Shown here: positions 15,321 to 23,686 of the stretch, in pieces
Position numbering within the stretch: position 1 is the stretch's first letter
Layout: each line of letters begins with the position of its first letter
From: Chromohalobacter beijerinckii
GTDB taxonomy: Bacteria > Pseudomonadota > Gammaproteobacteria > Pseudomonadales > Halomonadaceae
Assembly (NCBI RefSeq): GCF_023061185.1
Contig: NZ_JAKGAK010000018.1
Coordinates: 1 to 64,000, forward strand
Direction of reading: 5' to 3'
Length of the DNA stretch: 64,000 bases
Program-made: the position numbers and the translations under genes
The notes under the pieces: generated by a model
What the model was told of the DNA's origin: nothing
Databases searched by the model: none
Seen by the model: the letters and a program-made list of their open reading frames with translations, nothing else

Positions 15321-15466
15321 GGCATGACTCCCCTGGGGCGTTGAGCATGCCATTAGTATGGTTCATTTCGGTAGGTTTCTCATGCCTGTATGCAAGGCGA
15401 GGGGAGAGGCTGCTACAGCGTTTGAAGAGGGGCGTGCTTGGACAATAGGCTGAGTCGATGCGCGTG

Positions 15467-15919
15467 TTATACCCGCGAGCTGATGCGGTTGAGGCCTTTG
15501 TGCCGTGAGCGTCCATCGGCTTCGTACATCGTGCTGCCAGCGGCTTCTTTCAGGAAGTTGAGCATGCGCTGGTTCTGTTCCATGCGGTTCATGGCCAGCA
15601 AGCCGTTGATGCGGTTGAGCTGACGCGCCTCTTCACCGGTACTGCGCAGCTGATGCCAGCTGTCTTGTCGCGCTACCTCGGTGGCGGCGCGTTCGGCGCT
15701 TTGGCGGCTTTCGCCGTGGCCTTGTTCATGCAACAGGCGGCGGCGTTCGGCGTCGAGCGTTTCCAACTCGGCGGCGACTTGGGACTTCGCCTCGGCGAGG
15801 CGTTCCAGCTCGGGACCATCGACCTCGCCCTGGGACAAGGATTGCCGCTCTTCGCGCAGCAAGGTGACGAAGCGCTGCATGGCGTCGAGTTGGCGGTCCA
15901 GGGTTTCGGCGAGCGACAT
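15467..15919 (-). CDS. flgN: Flagellar chaperone FlgN
   Basis: The protein has 150 residues and is almost entirely helical (L-L-R-E-E-R-Q-S-L, L-A-E-A-K-S-Q-V-A-A-E-L-E-T-L). The C-terminal N-R-I-N-G-L-L-A-M-N-R-M-E-Q-N-Q-R-M-L-N-F-L is typical of FlgN. FlgN holds the hook-filament junction proteins FlgK and FlgL before export; both are encoded ~9 kb away. It lies 65 bp after flgM on the same strand and so is probably expressed from the flgM sigma-28 promoter. Confidence 0.9.
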   Translation of the reverse strand: MSLAETLDRQLDAMQRFVTLLREERQSLSQGEVDGPELERLAEAKSQVAAELETLDAERRRLLHEQGHGESRQSAERAATEVARQDSWHQLRSTGEEARQLNRINGLLAMNRMEQNQRMLNFLKEAAGSTMYEADGRSRHKGLNRISSRV

Positions 15920-15984
15920 AATGGCGTCCCATCCATCCTTTGGTTTTGTGCCGGGTATCAGGCCGGCGTGTAGTCGAACCGAGA

Positions 15985-16275
15985 TTAGCGGGCCGACGTG
16001 TCGCCGAGCATATCGCGGACACTATCGATCAAGCCATCGGCGATCTTGCCGGTGTCGAGTTCCATCTGACCATCGCTGATGGCCTGGCGGATCTCGTCGA
16101 CACGAGCAGTGTCGATGTCCTGGCTGGTGTCGGCTTCATTGCTCTGACTCAGCGTGGTGATGCTGGCCGGCGAATCGGCTTGCGCGGTGTCATCGCCACG
16201 GCGTGTACGCTGGGCGGCGTCACTCTGCTCACTCTGGGCGGCCTGAGTCGGCGGATGTAAGTTGGAAATTTTCAC
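15985..16275 (-). CDS. flgM: Anti-sigma-28 factor FlgM
   Basis: The protein has 96 residues beginning (M)K-I-S-N-L at a GTG, the usual FlgM N-terminus. The C-terminal sigma-binding part reads V-D-E-I-R-Q-A-I-S-D-G-Q-M-E-L-D-T-G-K-I-A-D-G-L-I-D (written here in pieces of the family pattern). The frame continues upstream to 16320, but that start falls inside the sigma-28 -10 box, so it cannot be used from this promoter. FlgM holds FliA inactive until the hook is complete and FlgM itself is exported. Confidence 0.92.
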   Translation of the reverse strand: MKISNLHPPTQAAQSEQSDAAQRTRRGDDTAQADSPASITTLSQSNEADTSQDIDTARVDEIRQAISDGQMELDTGKIADGLIDSVRDMLGDTSAR

Positions 16276-16309
16276 AATTGGGCTCTCTTGCAGCGCGGGC
16301 TTGTACCCT

Positions 16310-16336
16310 TTATCGGCCACGTTAATAAAAACTGTA
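16310..16336 (-). promoter_or_regulatory. Sigma-28 promoter of flgM
   Basis: The minus strand reads TACAGTTT, 11 bases, GCCGATAA: perfect -10 box, seven of eight in the -35 box. It lies ~35 bp before the GTG start of flgM, giving the expected autoregulatory loop. Confidence 0.92.
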
Positions 16337-16413
16337 GGGCACTGACCGCACCTTTTTGAATGAGGTGAGCCACTGCCACGCTGCCAGTATTGTAGCGTCT
16401 GTTGACGTGTCTA

Positions 16414-17142
16414 TCAGTAACGGACCGCGAGTCTTCCCCGTGCATCCACCTGGCCTCGAAGTACTTTCCCATCCGGCATGCGAGCGCGGACCGAGTCGCC
16501 TTTGCCGCCATTGTTCAATGCCTCGCCTTCGCGCGTCACCGTAAAGTCCTCACCGCCTGCGATGAGCGTCACGGATTCGCCGCGATGGACGAGATAGGGC
16601 TGGCGAAGCCTGTCGCCGCGCAACGCCATGCCTTTGGTGAGCCGCTGGGTGATGACTTTGCCAATGGCCTGGCTCGGGTCATCAAGCGCGTTGCGAGGGC
16701 GGCGCGAGACATCGGCGCGTTCCCAGTCGAGCATATCGGCGCTCAGTTGTTCACCGCGTTTGATGGCCGTGGCTGCCACTAAAAAGCGCACGCTGGCCGA
16801 GACGGTCGCTTGCACGTAACGCACCTGTTCATCGTTGCTGCAACGTATGCCGACCATGACGCGGCCTTGTGGGACGCCATCGCGAGGTAGGAACGGCTGC
16901 GGCGAGCGGCATTCAGGAAGACGCGAGGTGTCGCTTTTAAGCTCGACGCCGACATCGTCTCCCAGGGACGCGGCCTGACTCATCAGGAAGTGTCGGGTGA
17001 CCTGGGCGATGGCGTCATCCGACGCAGCCAACGCTGTGGGCGTTGCCGCTATTGCAAGCAGGCCCAGCACGAGCCCGACCGCCACGAGCCTGGGTCGCCG
17101 CGCGAGACTGAATGCCCGAATTGCGTTGAGGATGCGCTGCAT
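16414..17142 (-). CDS. flgA: P-ring assembly chaperone FlgA
   Basis: The protein has 242 residues. A signal peptide (R-L-V-A-V-G-L-V-L-G-L-L-A-I-A-A) ends near A-L-A-A. An SAF/ChapFlgA domain follows (F-L-V-A-A-T-A-I-K-R-G-E-Q-L), and the C-terminus has V-T-L-I-A-G-G-E-D-F-T-V-T-R-E-G-E-A-L. FlgA is a periplasmic protein that helps FlgI assemble into the P-ring. It is divergent from flgB with ~200 bp between, where class II flagellar promoters are expected but I cannot identify a clear one. Confidence 0.93.
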   Translation of the reverse strand: MQRILNAIRAFSLARRPRLVAVGLVLGLLAIAATPTALAASDDAIAQVTRHFLMSQAASLGDDVGVELKSDTSRLPECRSPQPFLPRDGVPQGRVMVGIRCSNDEQVRYVQATVSASVRFLVAATAIKRGEQLSADMLDWERADVSRRPRNALDDPSQAIGKVITQRLTKGMALRGDRLRQPYLVHRGESVTLIAGGEDFTVTREGEALNNGGKGDSVRARMPDGKVLRGQVDARGRLAVRY

Positions 17143-17347
17143 TGAGTGAGCCTGAATGAGTGCCGAGGTCGATGACCTGATTCTAGTGGGAGTCAGCGTC
17201 AGGCAAAGGTGGAAATGGCGCTCAAATGTCGGCTTGTTTAGTCGTTTGCAGTGACGGCGGCGCGGCTATTCTGCATCGTGCAAATTTCCCCATGTCTAGC
17301 GAAGGGGAACGAACCGCGAAACGAACGCGATGACAGGGACACAGGGC

Positions 17348-17770
17348 ATGATCGACAAGCTTTCAGGCTACCTGGATCACCACCAGGAGGCGCTTAGCCT
17401 TCGCCACGAGCGTCAGAAGGTATTGGCCAACAATATCGCCAATGCCGATACGCCGAATTACAAGGCACGTGATTTCGACTTCTCGGCGGAACTGGACCGC
17501 GCCATGGAATCCGGAGGGAGCGGCCGGGAGGGTGGCTTGTCGCTTACCACGACCTCCGCGCGTCACATACCCGCGCAGGCGTCGGGCGGTGGCGGTGTCC
17601 ACGATCTGCTGTACCGCGTTCCCGAGCAGCCGAGCCTGGATGGCAACACCGTTGATATGGATCGCGAGCGCGCCGCGTTCGCCGACAACGCGCTGCGCTA
17701 TCAGGCCAATACGACGATTTTGACTAGCAAAATCCAGGGCATCAAAGGTGCCATGCAGCCTGAAAGGTAA
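17348..17770 (+). CDS. flgB: Flagellar proximal rod protein FlgB
   Basis: The protein has 140 residues. It begins M-I-D-K-L-S-G-Y-L-D-H-H-Q-E-A-L and has the rod signature L-A-N-N-I-A-N-A-D-T-P-N-Y-K-A-R-D. I chose the ATG at 17348 because it gives the family N-terminus and has AGGGAC upstream; the ATG at 17330 adds six residues. It is the first gene of the flgBCDEFGHIJ row. Gly/Ser-rich inserts around residues 55-65 and 85-90 are ordinary for this family. Confidence 0.94.
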   Translation: MIDKLSGYLDHHQEALSLRHERQKVLANNIANADTPNYKARDFDFSAELDRAMESGGSGREGGLSLTTTSARHIPAQASGGGGVHDLLYRVPEQPSLDGNTVDMDRERAAFADNALRYQANTTILTSKIQGIKGAMQPER

Positions 17771-17779
17771 ATGATCGCT

Positions 17780-18187
17780 ATGTCCATGTTCAGCATTTTC
17801 GATATTTCCTCCTCGGCGATGAGTGCGCAGTCACAGCGCATGAATGCCACCGCCAGCAACATGGCTAACGCCGATAGTGTGGCCGGCCCCGATGGCGAGC
17901 CCTATCGCGCCAAGCACGTCATGTTTCAGGCGCAGTCTCAGGGCGGCAGCGAGGTGGGCGGCGTGCGCGCGACCGAGGTGGTCGAGGACGATTCACCACC
18001 GCGTATGGAGTATCGCCCCGAGCATCCCTTGGCGAATGAAGAGGGCTACGTGGCCATGCCGAACGTCAACCCGGTCGATGAAATGGTCGACATGATCGCG
18101 GCGTCGCGTTCCTACCAGGCCAACGTCGAGGTCATGAATACCAGTAAGTCGCTGATGAGTCAGACGCTCACCATCGGACAAGGTTAA
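17780..18187 (+). CDS. flgC: Flagellar proximal rod protein FlgC
   Basis: The protein has 135 residues: M-F-S-I-F-D-I-S-S-S-A-M-S-A-Q-S-Q-R-M-N, then A-S-N-M-A-N-A-D-S, with the C-terminal helix N-P-V-D-E-M-V-D-M-I-A-A-S-R-S-Y-Q-A-N. The family start is at 17780; an ATG at 17771, directly after the flgB stop, would add three residues. It assembles in the proximal rod together with FlgB, FlgF and FliE. Confidence 0.94.
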   Translation: MSMFSIFDISSSAMSAQSQRMNATASNMANADSVAGPDGEPYRAKHVMFQAQSQGGSEVGGVRATEVVEDDSPPRMEYRPEHPLANEEGYVAMPNVNPVDEMVDMIAASRSYQANVEVMNTSKSLMSQTLTIGQG

Positions 18188-18198
18188 CGGAGAGAAAA

Positions 18199-18906
18199 AT
18201 GGCTAGTTCGGTTATCGGCAGCAATACGCTTGCCTCGATCAACGGTACGCCCAATGCCAACGCCGCGAATGAAACGCGTACTACCGGCACGGAGTCTTCG
18301 GGAGATCTCAACGAACGCTTCATGACGCTGTTGATCACTCAGCTGCAAAACCAAGATCCGACGAAGCCGATGGACAATTCGGACATGACGGCGCAGTTGG
18401 CACAGATCAACACCGTCAGCGGTATTCAGGAACTCAACGACTCGCTGGGTGAGATCAACAATCAGATCGATGCCGGCAAAACGCTGCAGGCTTCGTCGCT
18501 GATCGGCCAGGGCGTGATGGTGCCGGGCAGCACCGTGCGCGTGGGTGAAGGCGAAGATGGTAGCGTCGTGGCCACCCCGCTGGGCGCCGAGCTGGCCACG
18601 GGCGCCGATGAGCTCGAGATTACCATCACCAATGGCTCTGGCCAGGTCGTCCATAAGAGTGTCGAGGAAAACGTACCGGCGGGCGTGCAGGCCTTCGACT
18701 GGCCGGGCACGGGCCTGGATGGCAATGCCGTGGCCGAGGGCGCCTATAACGTCGAGATGACGGCCAAGGTCGGCGGCGAAGAGGTTCCCGTCACACCGCT
18801 CAATTATGCCTTGGTACAAGGCGTGACCTCGGGTGAGAACGGTCCGACCCTCGATTTGGGCACCTCCGATAGTGTCGCCTTAGAAGACATACGTCAGATT
18901 CTTTGA
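18199..18906 (+). CDS. flgD: Hook-capping protein FlgD
   Basis: The protein has 235 residues. The N-terminal export and cap region has L-N-E-R-F-M-T-L-L-I-T-Q-L-Q-N-Q-D-P and D-N-S-D-M-T-A-Q-L-A-Q-I-N-T-V-S-G-I. It is followed by FlgD Ig-like and tudor-like domains (A-F-D-W-P-G-T-G-L-D-G-N-A). It forms the temporary cap on which FlgE subunits add. GGAGAG precedes the ATG. It lies 11 bp after flgC, so it is co-transcribed. Confidence 0.95.
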   Translation: MASSVIGSNTLASINGTPNANAANETRTTGTESSGDLNERFMTLLITQLQNQDPTKPMDNSDMTAQLAQINTVSGIQELNDSLGEINNQIDAGKTLQASSLIGQGVMVPGSTVRVGEGEDGSVVATPLGAELATGADELEITITNGSGQVVHKSVEENVPAGVQAFDWPGTGLDGNAVAEGAYNVEMTAKVGGEEVPVTPLNYALVQGVTSGENGPTLDLGTSDSVALEDIRQIL

Positions 18907-18943
18907 TCACGATTTGAATCCAAATTAACGCGGGGAAGGGAAA

Positions 18944-20116
18944 ATGGGCTTTTCACAATCATTGAGCGGGGTCAACGCGGCCTCGTCGCAGTTGGACACC
19001 ATCGGCAATAACATTGCCAACTCGCAGACCGTGGGCTACAAAAGTTCCTCGGTACAGTTCGCCGATATCTACGCCAACAGCCAAGGGTTGGGGACGCGCG
19101 TCGCGGACACGGTGCAGAACTTCGGTACCGGCAGTCTCGAAACCACCGGGCGTAGCCTCGACTTGGCCATCGCCGGCGATGGCTTCTTCCAGTTTTCGCA
19201 GAACGAGCAAATGGCGTATTCGCGCAATGGCCAGCTCACCATGAGCGCCGACGGTTACTTCGAGAATGCCCAGGGCGCGCGCCTGACGGACCAGCAAGGC
19301 GAGCCGCTGCAGGTAACGGAGTTTAGTCAGGGGGCTCAAGAGACGGTTGGGGTCGACACGCAATTTAACTTGAATGCCGAAGCAGACGAAATTGACCGTG
19401 CTACGGTCCCTTTTTCTCAAGATGATAGCGACTCTTACTCTTACGTTACCAATGCCGGCACCGTGTACGACTCATTGGGTGTCGCGCACGATATGAGCCT
19501 TTACTACTCCAAGACAGGGGCTAATACGTGGAACGTGCGAGCTGCGCTCGATGGTGAGATGGCTGCTGGCACGGGGGAAACTATCAGCTTTAATACCAAT
19601 GGGCAGATCCCTGATGGTGATCAGACAGCTTTCAACTTTGACTTTGGTGATTTAGGGAATGGATCAGCTAATCCCTTTGATTTCGAAGTTGATTTGGCGG
19701 GAACTACCCAGTATGGCGCTGAGTTTGAGCTGAGAACTTTTGCTCAGGACGGTAATGCCTCGGGCACCTTCGTGGGCGTGGATATCACCGAGAACGGTGA
19801 GATCCTGGCCAACTACTCCAATGGCAATAGTGGCGAAGTCGGCACCATCGGTATGGCCAACTTCCGCAATCCTGCCGGGCTGACGCCGGAGGGCGACAAC
19901 CTGTGGACGGCGACCCAGGAGTCTGGCGCGGCATTGCTGGGCCAGGCCGGTACCGGGCAGATCGGGAGCCTGGAGTCGGGCACGGTGGAAGCCTCCAACG
20001 TGGACCTGACGCAGGAGCTGGTCGACATGATCATCGCCCAGCGCAACTTCCAGGCCAACAACAACGCCATCCAGACCCAGTCCGATATTCTGGAAACGGT
20101 CACCAACTTGCGTTAA
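18944..20116 (+). CDS. flgE: Flagellar hook protein FlgE
   Basis: The protein has 390 residues. It begins M-G-F-S-Q-S-L-S-G-V-N-A-A-S-S-Q-L-D, with N-N-I-A-N-S-Q-T-V-G-Y-K-S-S at the N-terminus and L-T-Q-E-L-V-D-M-I-I-A-Q-R-N-F-Q-A-N-N at the C-terminus. The middle (about residues 130-270, bases 19330-19760) is the surface-exposed hook domain. It is clearly richer in A/T and uses different codons from both ends. A strong Shine-Dalgarno (GGGGAAGGG) precedes the ATG. A hairpin follows the gene. Confidence 0.96.
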   Translation: MGFSQSLSGVNAASSQLDTIGNNIANSQTVGYKSSSVQFADIYANSQGLGTRVADTVQNFGTGSLETTGRSLDLAIAGDGFFQFSQNEQMAYSRNGQLTMSADGYFENAQGARLTDQQGEPLQVTEFSQGAQETVGVDTQFNLNAEADEIDRATVPFSQDDSDSYSYVTNAGTVYDSLGVAHDMSLYYSKTGANTWNVRAALDGEMAAGTGETISFNTNGQIPDGDQTAFNFDFGDLGNGSANPFDFEVDLAGTTQYGAEFELRTFAQDGNASGTFVGVDITENGEILANYSNGNSGEVGTIGMANFRNPAGLTPEGDNLWTATQESGAALLGQAGTGQIGSLESGTVEASNVDLTQELVDMIIAQRNFQANNNAIQTQSDILETVTNLR

Positions 20117-20121
20117 CGCCT

Positions 20122-20148
20122 AAGCCGGCCGGCCGTTTCGGCCGGCTT
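20122..20148 (+). terminator. Hairpin after flgE
   Basis: AAGCCGGCCG, loop GCCGTTT, CGGCCGGCTT, then TTCATTCG. The 10-bp stem has only a partial T-run, so it is probably an attenuator between hook and distal-rod genes rather than a full stop. Confidence 0.6.
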
Positions 20149-20179
20149 CATTCGTTGTGAGTCGAGCAGGACGATCAGC

Positions 20180-20944
20180 ATGGATCGGATTATCTATACC
20201 GCCGGTAGCGGCGCCAGCCAATCGATGAATCAGCAGGCGGTGGTCAGTCACAATCTTTCCAACGTCTCGACACCGGGGTTTCGCGCTGAACTCGACGCGA
20301 TGCGCGCGGTGCCGGTGGAAGGCGACGGCCGTCTGGCGACACGTACCACGGTAGCGGCGACGACGCCGGGCACGGATTTTTCACCGGGCAATATGAATGC
20401 GACGGGGCGGCGTCTGGATGTCGCCATGCAGGAAGATGCCTTCCTTGCCATTCAGGATCCGCAAGGCGGCGAGGCCTACACGAAGCGTGGCGATCTGCAG
20501 GTCAATGCGGATGGCATGTTGACCGTCAAGGGCGAACCCGTCATGGGCGACAACAATGCCCCGGTCGTGGTGCCGCCGGATGCGGATTTCTCGATTGGCT
20601 CGGATGGTTCGATCAGCGTGATCGAGGCCGGTGCCAACCCCGATGAAATCGCGCAGGTGGGGCGTTTGAAGCTGGTCACGCCGGACCAGCAGGCATTGAC
20701 GCGTGGCGACGATGGCTGGTTCCGCCTGCCGCCGGGAGAAGATGCCGACATAGCGGCACCGCAACCTCAGAACGAGGATGCGCGTCTGCAATCCGGCGTG
20801 CTGGAAGGCAGTAACGTTAGCGCCACCGATGCCATGGTCGCCATGATCGACGGCGCGCGTCGCTACGACATGCAGATGAAGGTGATCGAGAGCGCCGACC
20901 AGAACGCACAACGCGCCAATAGCTTGTTGTCGATTCAAGCCTAA
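20180..20944 (+). CDS. flgF: Flagellar rod protein FlgF
   Basis: The protein has 254 residues. It begins M-D-R-I-I-Y-T-A-G-S-G-A-S-Q-S-M-N-Q-Q-A, with N-L-S-N-V-S-T-P-G-F-R-A at the N-terminus and the C-terminal M-V-A-M-I-D-G-A-R-R-Y-D-M-Q-M-K-V-I. FlgF is a rod subunit between the proximal rod and FlgG. It follows the flgE hairpin by ~30 bp and precedes flgG by 55 bp. Confidence 0.95.
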   Translation: MDRIIYTAGSGASQSMNQQAVVSHNLSNVSTPGFRAELDAMRAVPVEGDGRLATRTTVAATTPGTDFSPGNMNATGRRLDVAMQEDAFLAIQDPQGGEAYTKRGDLQVNADGMLTVKGEPVMGDNNAPVVVPPDADFSIGSDGSISVIEAGANPDEIAQVGRLKLVTPDQQALTRGDDGWFRLPPGEDADIAAPQPQNEDARLQSGVLEGSNVSATDAMVAMIDGARRYDMQMKVIESADQNAQRANSLLSIQA

Positions 20945-20999
20945 TCGCGCTAACGAATTTCCGGCATCGCCCCGCGGTGCCCTCTAACAGGTAAGAGTC

Positions 21000-21782
21000 A
21001 TGATTAGATCGCTGTGGACGGCCAAGACGGGGCTTGAATCCCAACAGGTCAAGCTCGATGTCATTTCCAACAACCTCTCCAACGTGTCGACCAATGGCTT
21101 CAAGCGCTCGCGGCCGGTGTTCGAGGACCTGCTCTATCAGAACGTGCGTCAGCCCGGTGCGCAGGCCTCGGCGGTAGATACGCTGCCTTCCGGCTTGCAA
21201 GTAGGGACCGGGGTGCGCCCGGTCGCCACCGAGCGTTTGCATACCCAGGGCGGCTTGCAGAACACCGATAATTCCAAGGACCTGGCCATCAATGGCGACG
21301 GTTTCTTCGCGGTACAGATGCCCGATGGTGGCACTTCGTATACCCGTGATGGCAGTTTCCAGATCGATGAGACCGGCCAGATGGTCACCGCCGGCGGTTA
21401 TCCGCTCGATCCGCCCATCGTGATCCCGGAAAACGCGCTGTCGGTGTCGGTTTCTCAGGATGGCGTGGTCTCCGTGACCCAGCCCGGCGATACCGCGTCG
21501 CAGGAAGTGGGCCAGCTCATGGTGTCCAAGTTCATCAACCCCGCCGGCCTGCAGAGCATGGGCGAGAACCTTTATCAGGAAACCGATGCTTCCGGGCCGC
21601 GCAATGATTTGATTCCCGGCATGGAAGGCGCGGGCCGGTTGTATCAAGGCTACGTCGAAACCTCCAACGTCAATGTGGTGGAGGAGATGGTCAGCATGAT
21701 CGAGACCCAGCGTGCCTACGAAATCAACAGCAAAGCGGTGGAAACGTCCGATCAGATGCTGTCGCGCCTGACGCAGCTGTGA
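21000..21782 (+). CDS. flgG: Flagellar distal rod protein FlgG
   Basis: The protein has 260 residues, the typical length: [16 protein letters not shown], then [15 protein letters not shown], and the C-terminal [20 protein letters not shown]. It builds the distal rod, the drive shaft inside the P- and L-rings. It is the most strongly conserved of the rod genes here. Confidence 0.97.
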   Translation: MIRSLWTAKTGLESQQVKLDVISNNLSNVSTNGFKRSRPVFEDLLYQNVRQPGAQASAVDTLPSGLQVGTGVRPVATERLHTQGGLQNTDNSKDLAINGDGFFAVQMPDGGTSYTRDGSFQIDETGQMVTAGGYPLDPPIVIPENALSVSVSQDGVVSVTQPGDTASQEVGQLMVSKFINPAGLQSMGENLYQETDASGPRNDLIPGMEGAGRLYQGYVETSNVNVVEEMVSMIETQRAYEINSKAVETSDQMLSRLTQL

Positions 21783-21826
21783 GGAGTCGCGTCGTGACCG
21801 GAGTGGACGTAGAAAGAGGGAAGAGC

Positions 21827-22525
21827 ATGGGCGCACTGATGTCTGGACGCAGTGGGTTGGGCCTGTCGGTGCGCGTGCTATGCCTGCTCGTGCTGTTGAT
21901 CATGAGCGGCTGTGCGCAGTTGCCGCATGAGTCGGTAGTGCCCGATACCGGCCCGGTGACCTATCCCGAATCGCCCATGTCGCAGCCCAACGGGGCGATC
22001 TATCAGGCGCGCTATGGGTATCAGCCGCTCTTTCAGGATCGGCGTCCGCGTCAGATCGGCGACATCATCACGATTACGATCAATGAAGATGTCAGCGCCA
22101 GCAAGGATTCTTCGGCCAATGCCAACCGCGAGGGCAGCATGGGGTTGGATCTGGAGACGATTCCCGACCTGATGAGCTTCCTCGAGGATAACGGTATGGA
22201 TGTCTCGGGCGAAAACGACTTCGAGGGTACTGGCGGCGCGAGTGCCAGCAATACGTTCACCGGCACCCTGACAGCGACGGTGGTGGATATTCTGCCTAAC
22301 GGGAATCTCAGTATCCGTGGGGAAAAGCGTATCGCCATCAATCAGGGCACCGAGTACATCCGCTTCTCTGGGGTTGTCGACCCTCGCTCGGTGACGACGC
22401 AGAATACCGTTCCCTCGGGGCAAGTGGCCGACGCACGCATCGAATACGTGGGTGACGGCTACATCAACGAGGCGCAGCACATGGGTTGGCTCCAGCGTCT
22501 CTGGCTGAACATTGCGCCTTTCTGA
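21827..22525 (+). CDS. flgH: L-ring lipoprotein FlgH
   Basis: The protein has 232 residues. A lipoprotein signal with lipobox I-M-S-G-C is near residue 28. The mature part contains Y-G-Y-Q-P-L-F-Q-D-R-R-P-R-Q-I-G-D-I-I-T and F-S-G-V-V-D-P-R-S-V, followed by the C-terminal Y-V-G-D-G-Y-I-N-E-A-Q-H-M-G-W-L-Q-R, typical of FlgH. The ATG at 21827 has GAGGGA five bases upstream; a longer frame back to 21779 overlaps flgG and is less likely. It forms the outer-membrane L-ring. Its stop codon lies in a 17-bp tandem repeat. Confidence 0.95.
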   Translation: MGALMSGRSGLGLSVRVLCLLVLLIMSGCAQLPHESVVPDTGPVTYPESPMSQPNGAIYQARYGYQPLFQDRRPRQIGDIITITINEDVSASKDSSANANREGSMGLDLETIPDLMSFLEDNGMDVSGENDFEGTGGASASNTFTGTLTATVVDILPNGNLSIRGEKRIAINQGTEYIRFSGVVDPRSVTTQNTVPSGQVADARIEYVGDGYINEAQHMGWLQRLWLNIAPF

Positions 22526-22563
22526 TGAGTGCGCCTTTCTGATGAGTACGCCTTTCTGATGAG
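22513..22563 (+). repeat. Three tandem copies of a 17-bp unit at the flgH stop
   Basis: The unit TGCGCCTTTCTGATGAG occurs at 22513-22529, 22530-22546 and 22547-22563; the third copy has one change. The first copy encodes the last FlgH residues A-P-F and the stop. The others extend the flgH-flgI gap and supply extra ATG triplets. Confidence 0.9.
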
Positions 22564-22576
22564 GATGAGATACGCC

Positions 22577-23686
22577 ATGAGAAGTTTGCTGCGCTGGATG
22601 GGCGTGCTGTTGTTGTGTGGTGTCTGCGCCGCTCCCGCACAGGCCGAGCGCATTCGTGACCTGGCGAGTTTCGCCGGGGTGCGCGAGAACCAGTTGGTGG
22701 GTTATGGCCTGGTCGTGGGGTTGGACGGCACGGGTGACCAGACGACGCAGACGCCGTTCACGGGCCAGACGTTGATCAATATGCTGTCGCAGTTGGGCGT
22801 GAGTATTCCCGAAGGCACCAACATGCAGTTGCGTAACGTGGCCGCGGTCATGGTGACGGCGCAGTTGCCTCCCTTCGCGCGTCAGGGCCAGGAAATGGAT
22901 ATCACCGTTTCCTCGATGGGTAACGCCGACAGCTTGCGTGGCGGCACGCTACTGATGACGCCGCTGCGTGGGGTGGATGGCAACGTCTACGCGATGGCAC
23001 AGGGCAACTTGCTGGTCGGTGGCGTGGGCGCTCAGCAGGCCGGCAATAGTGTTCAGGTCAACCACACGGCGGCCGGGCGTATTCCCGGTGGGGCCACGGT
23101 CGAGCAGGAAGTGGCCCTGCGCTTGGGGCGCGGTGATGGGACGCTGGACCTTTACCTCAATGAGTCTGACTTCACGACGGCGCAGCGCGTCGTCGAGGCC
23201 ATCAACCAGGACTTCGGTGAGCCTGTGGCCGCGGCGATGGATGGCCGCTTGATCCGTTTGAAATCGCCTAGCGATAGCAACTCGCGGGTCAATTTCATGG
23301 CGCGCATCCAGAACCTGGACGTTACGCCCAATGCAGGCCCGGCCAAAGTCATCGTCAATTCGCGTACTGGCTCGGTGGTCCTCAATCGTGAGGTGACGCT
23401 GGACCGGGCGGCGGTGGCGCACGGCAATCTCTCGGTGACCATCGATTCCACGCCTCAGGTCAGTCAGCCCAATCCCCTGAGCGACGGCGATACGGTGGTG
23501 GTGCCGGATGCGGACATTTCCATCCAGCAAGAAGGCGGGGCGCTGCAAATGGTCAATACCAGCGCCGAACTCATGGATGTCGTCAATGCCCTCAACGCGC
23601 TGGGCGCTTCACCCCAGGATCTGATGTCGATTCTGCAGGCGTTGAAGTCCGCGGGCGCGCTCAACGCGGAACTGGAGATCATCTGA
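22577..23686 (+). CDS. flgI: P-ring protein FlgI
   Basis: The protein has 369 residues from the ATG at 22577. Several earlier in-frame ATGs exist because of the tandem repeat. The signal peptide is [17 protein letters not shown], cleaved after A-Q-A. The mature part starts [23 protein letters not shown] and matches FlgI throughout. It forms the periplasmic P-ring with help from FlgA. Its stop overlaps the flgJ start (TGATG). Confidence 0.95.
   Translation: MRSLLRWMGVLLLCGVCAAPAQAERIRDLASFAGVRENQLVGYGLVVGLDGTGDQTTQTPFTGQTLINMLSQLGVSIPEGTNMQLRNVAAVMVTAQLPPFARQGQEMDITVSSMGNADSLRGGTLLMTPLRGVDGNVYAMAQGNLLVGGVGAQQAGNSVQVNHTAAGRIPGGATVEQEVALRLGRGDGTLDLYLNESDFTTAQRVVEAINQDFGEPVAAAMDGRLIRLKSPSDSNSRVNFMARIQNLDVTPNAGPAKVIVNSRTGSVVLNREVTLDRAAVAHGNLSVTIDSTPQVSQPNPLSDGDTVVVPDADISIQQEGGALQMVNTSAELMDVVNALNALGASPQDLMSILQALKSAGALNAELEII

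Noticed and set aside
16276-16320. A longer FlgM starting at 16320
   Set aside because: That start codon lies inside the sigma-28 -10 box, so the transcript would begin after it. The GTG at 16275 also gives the family N-terminus.
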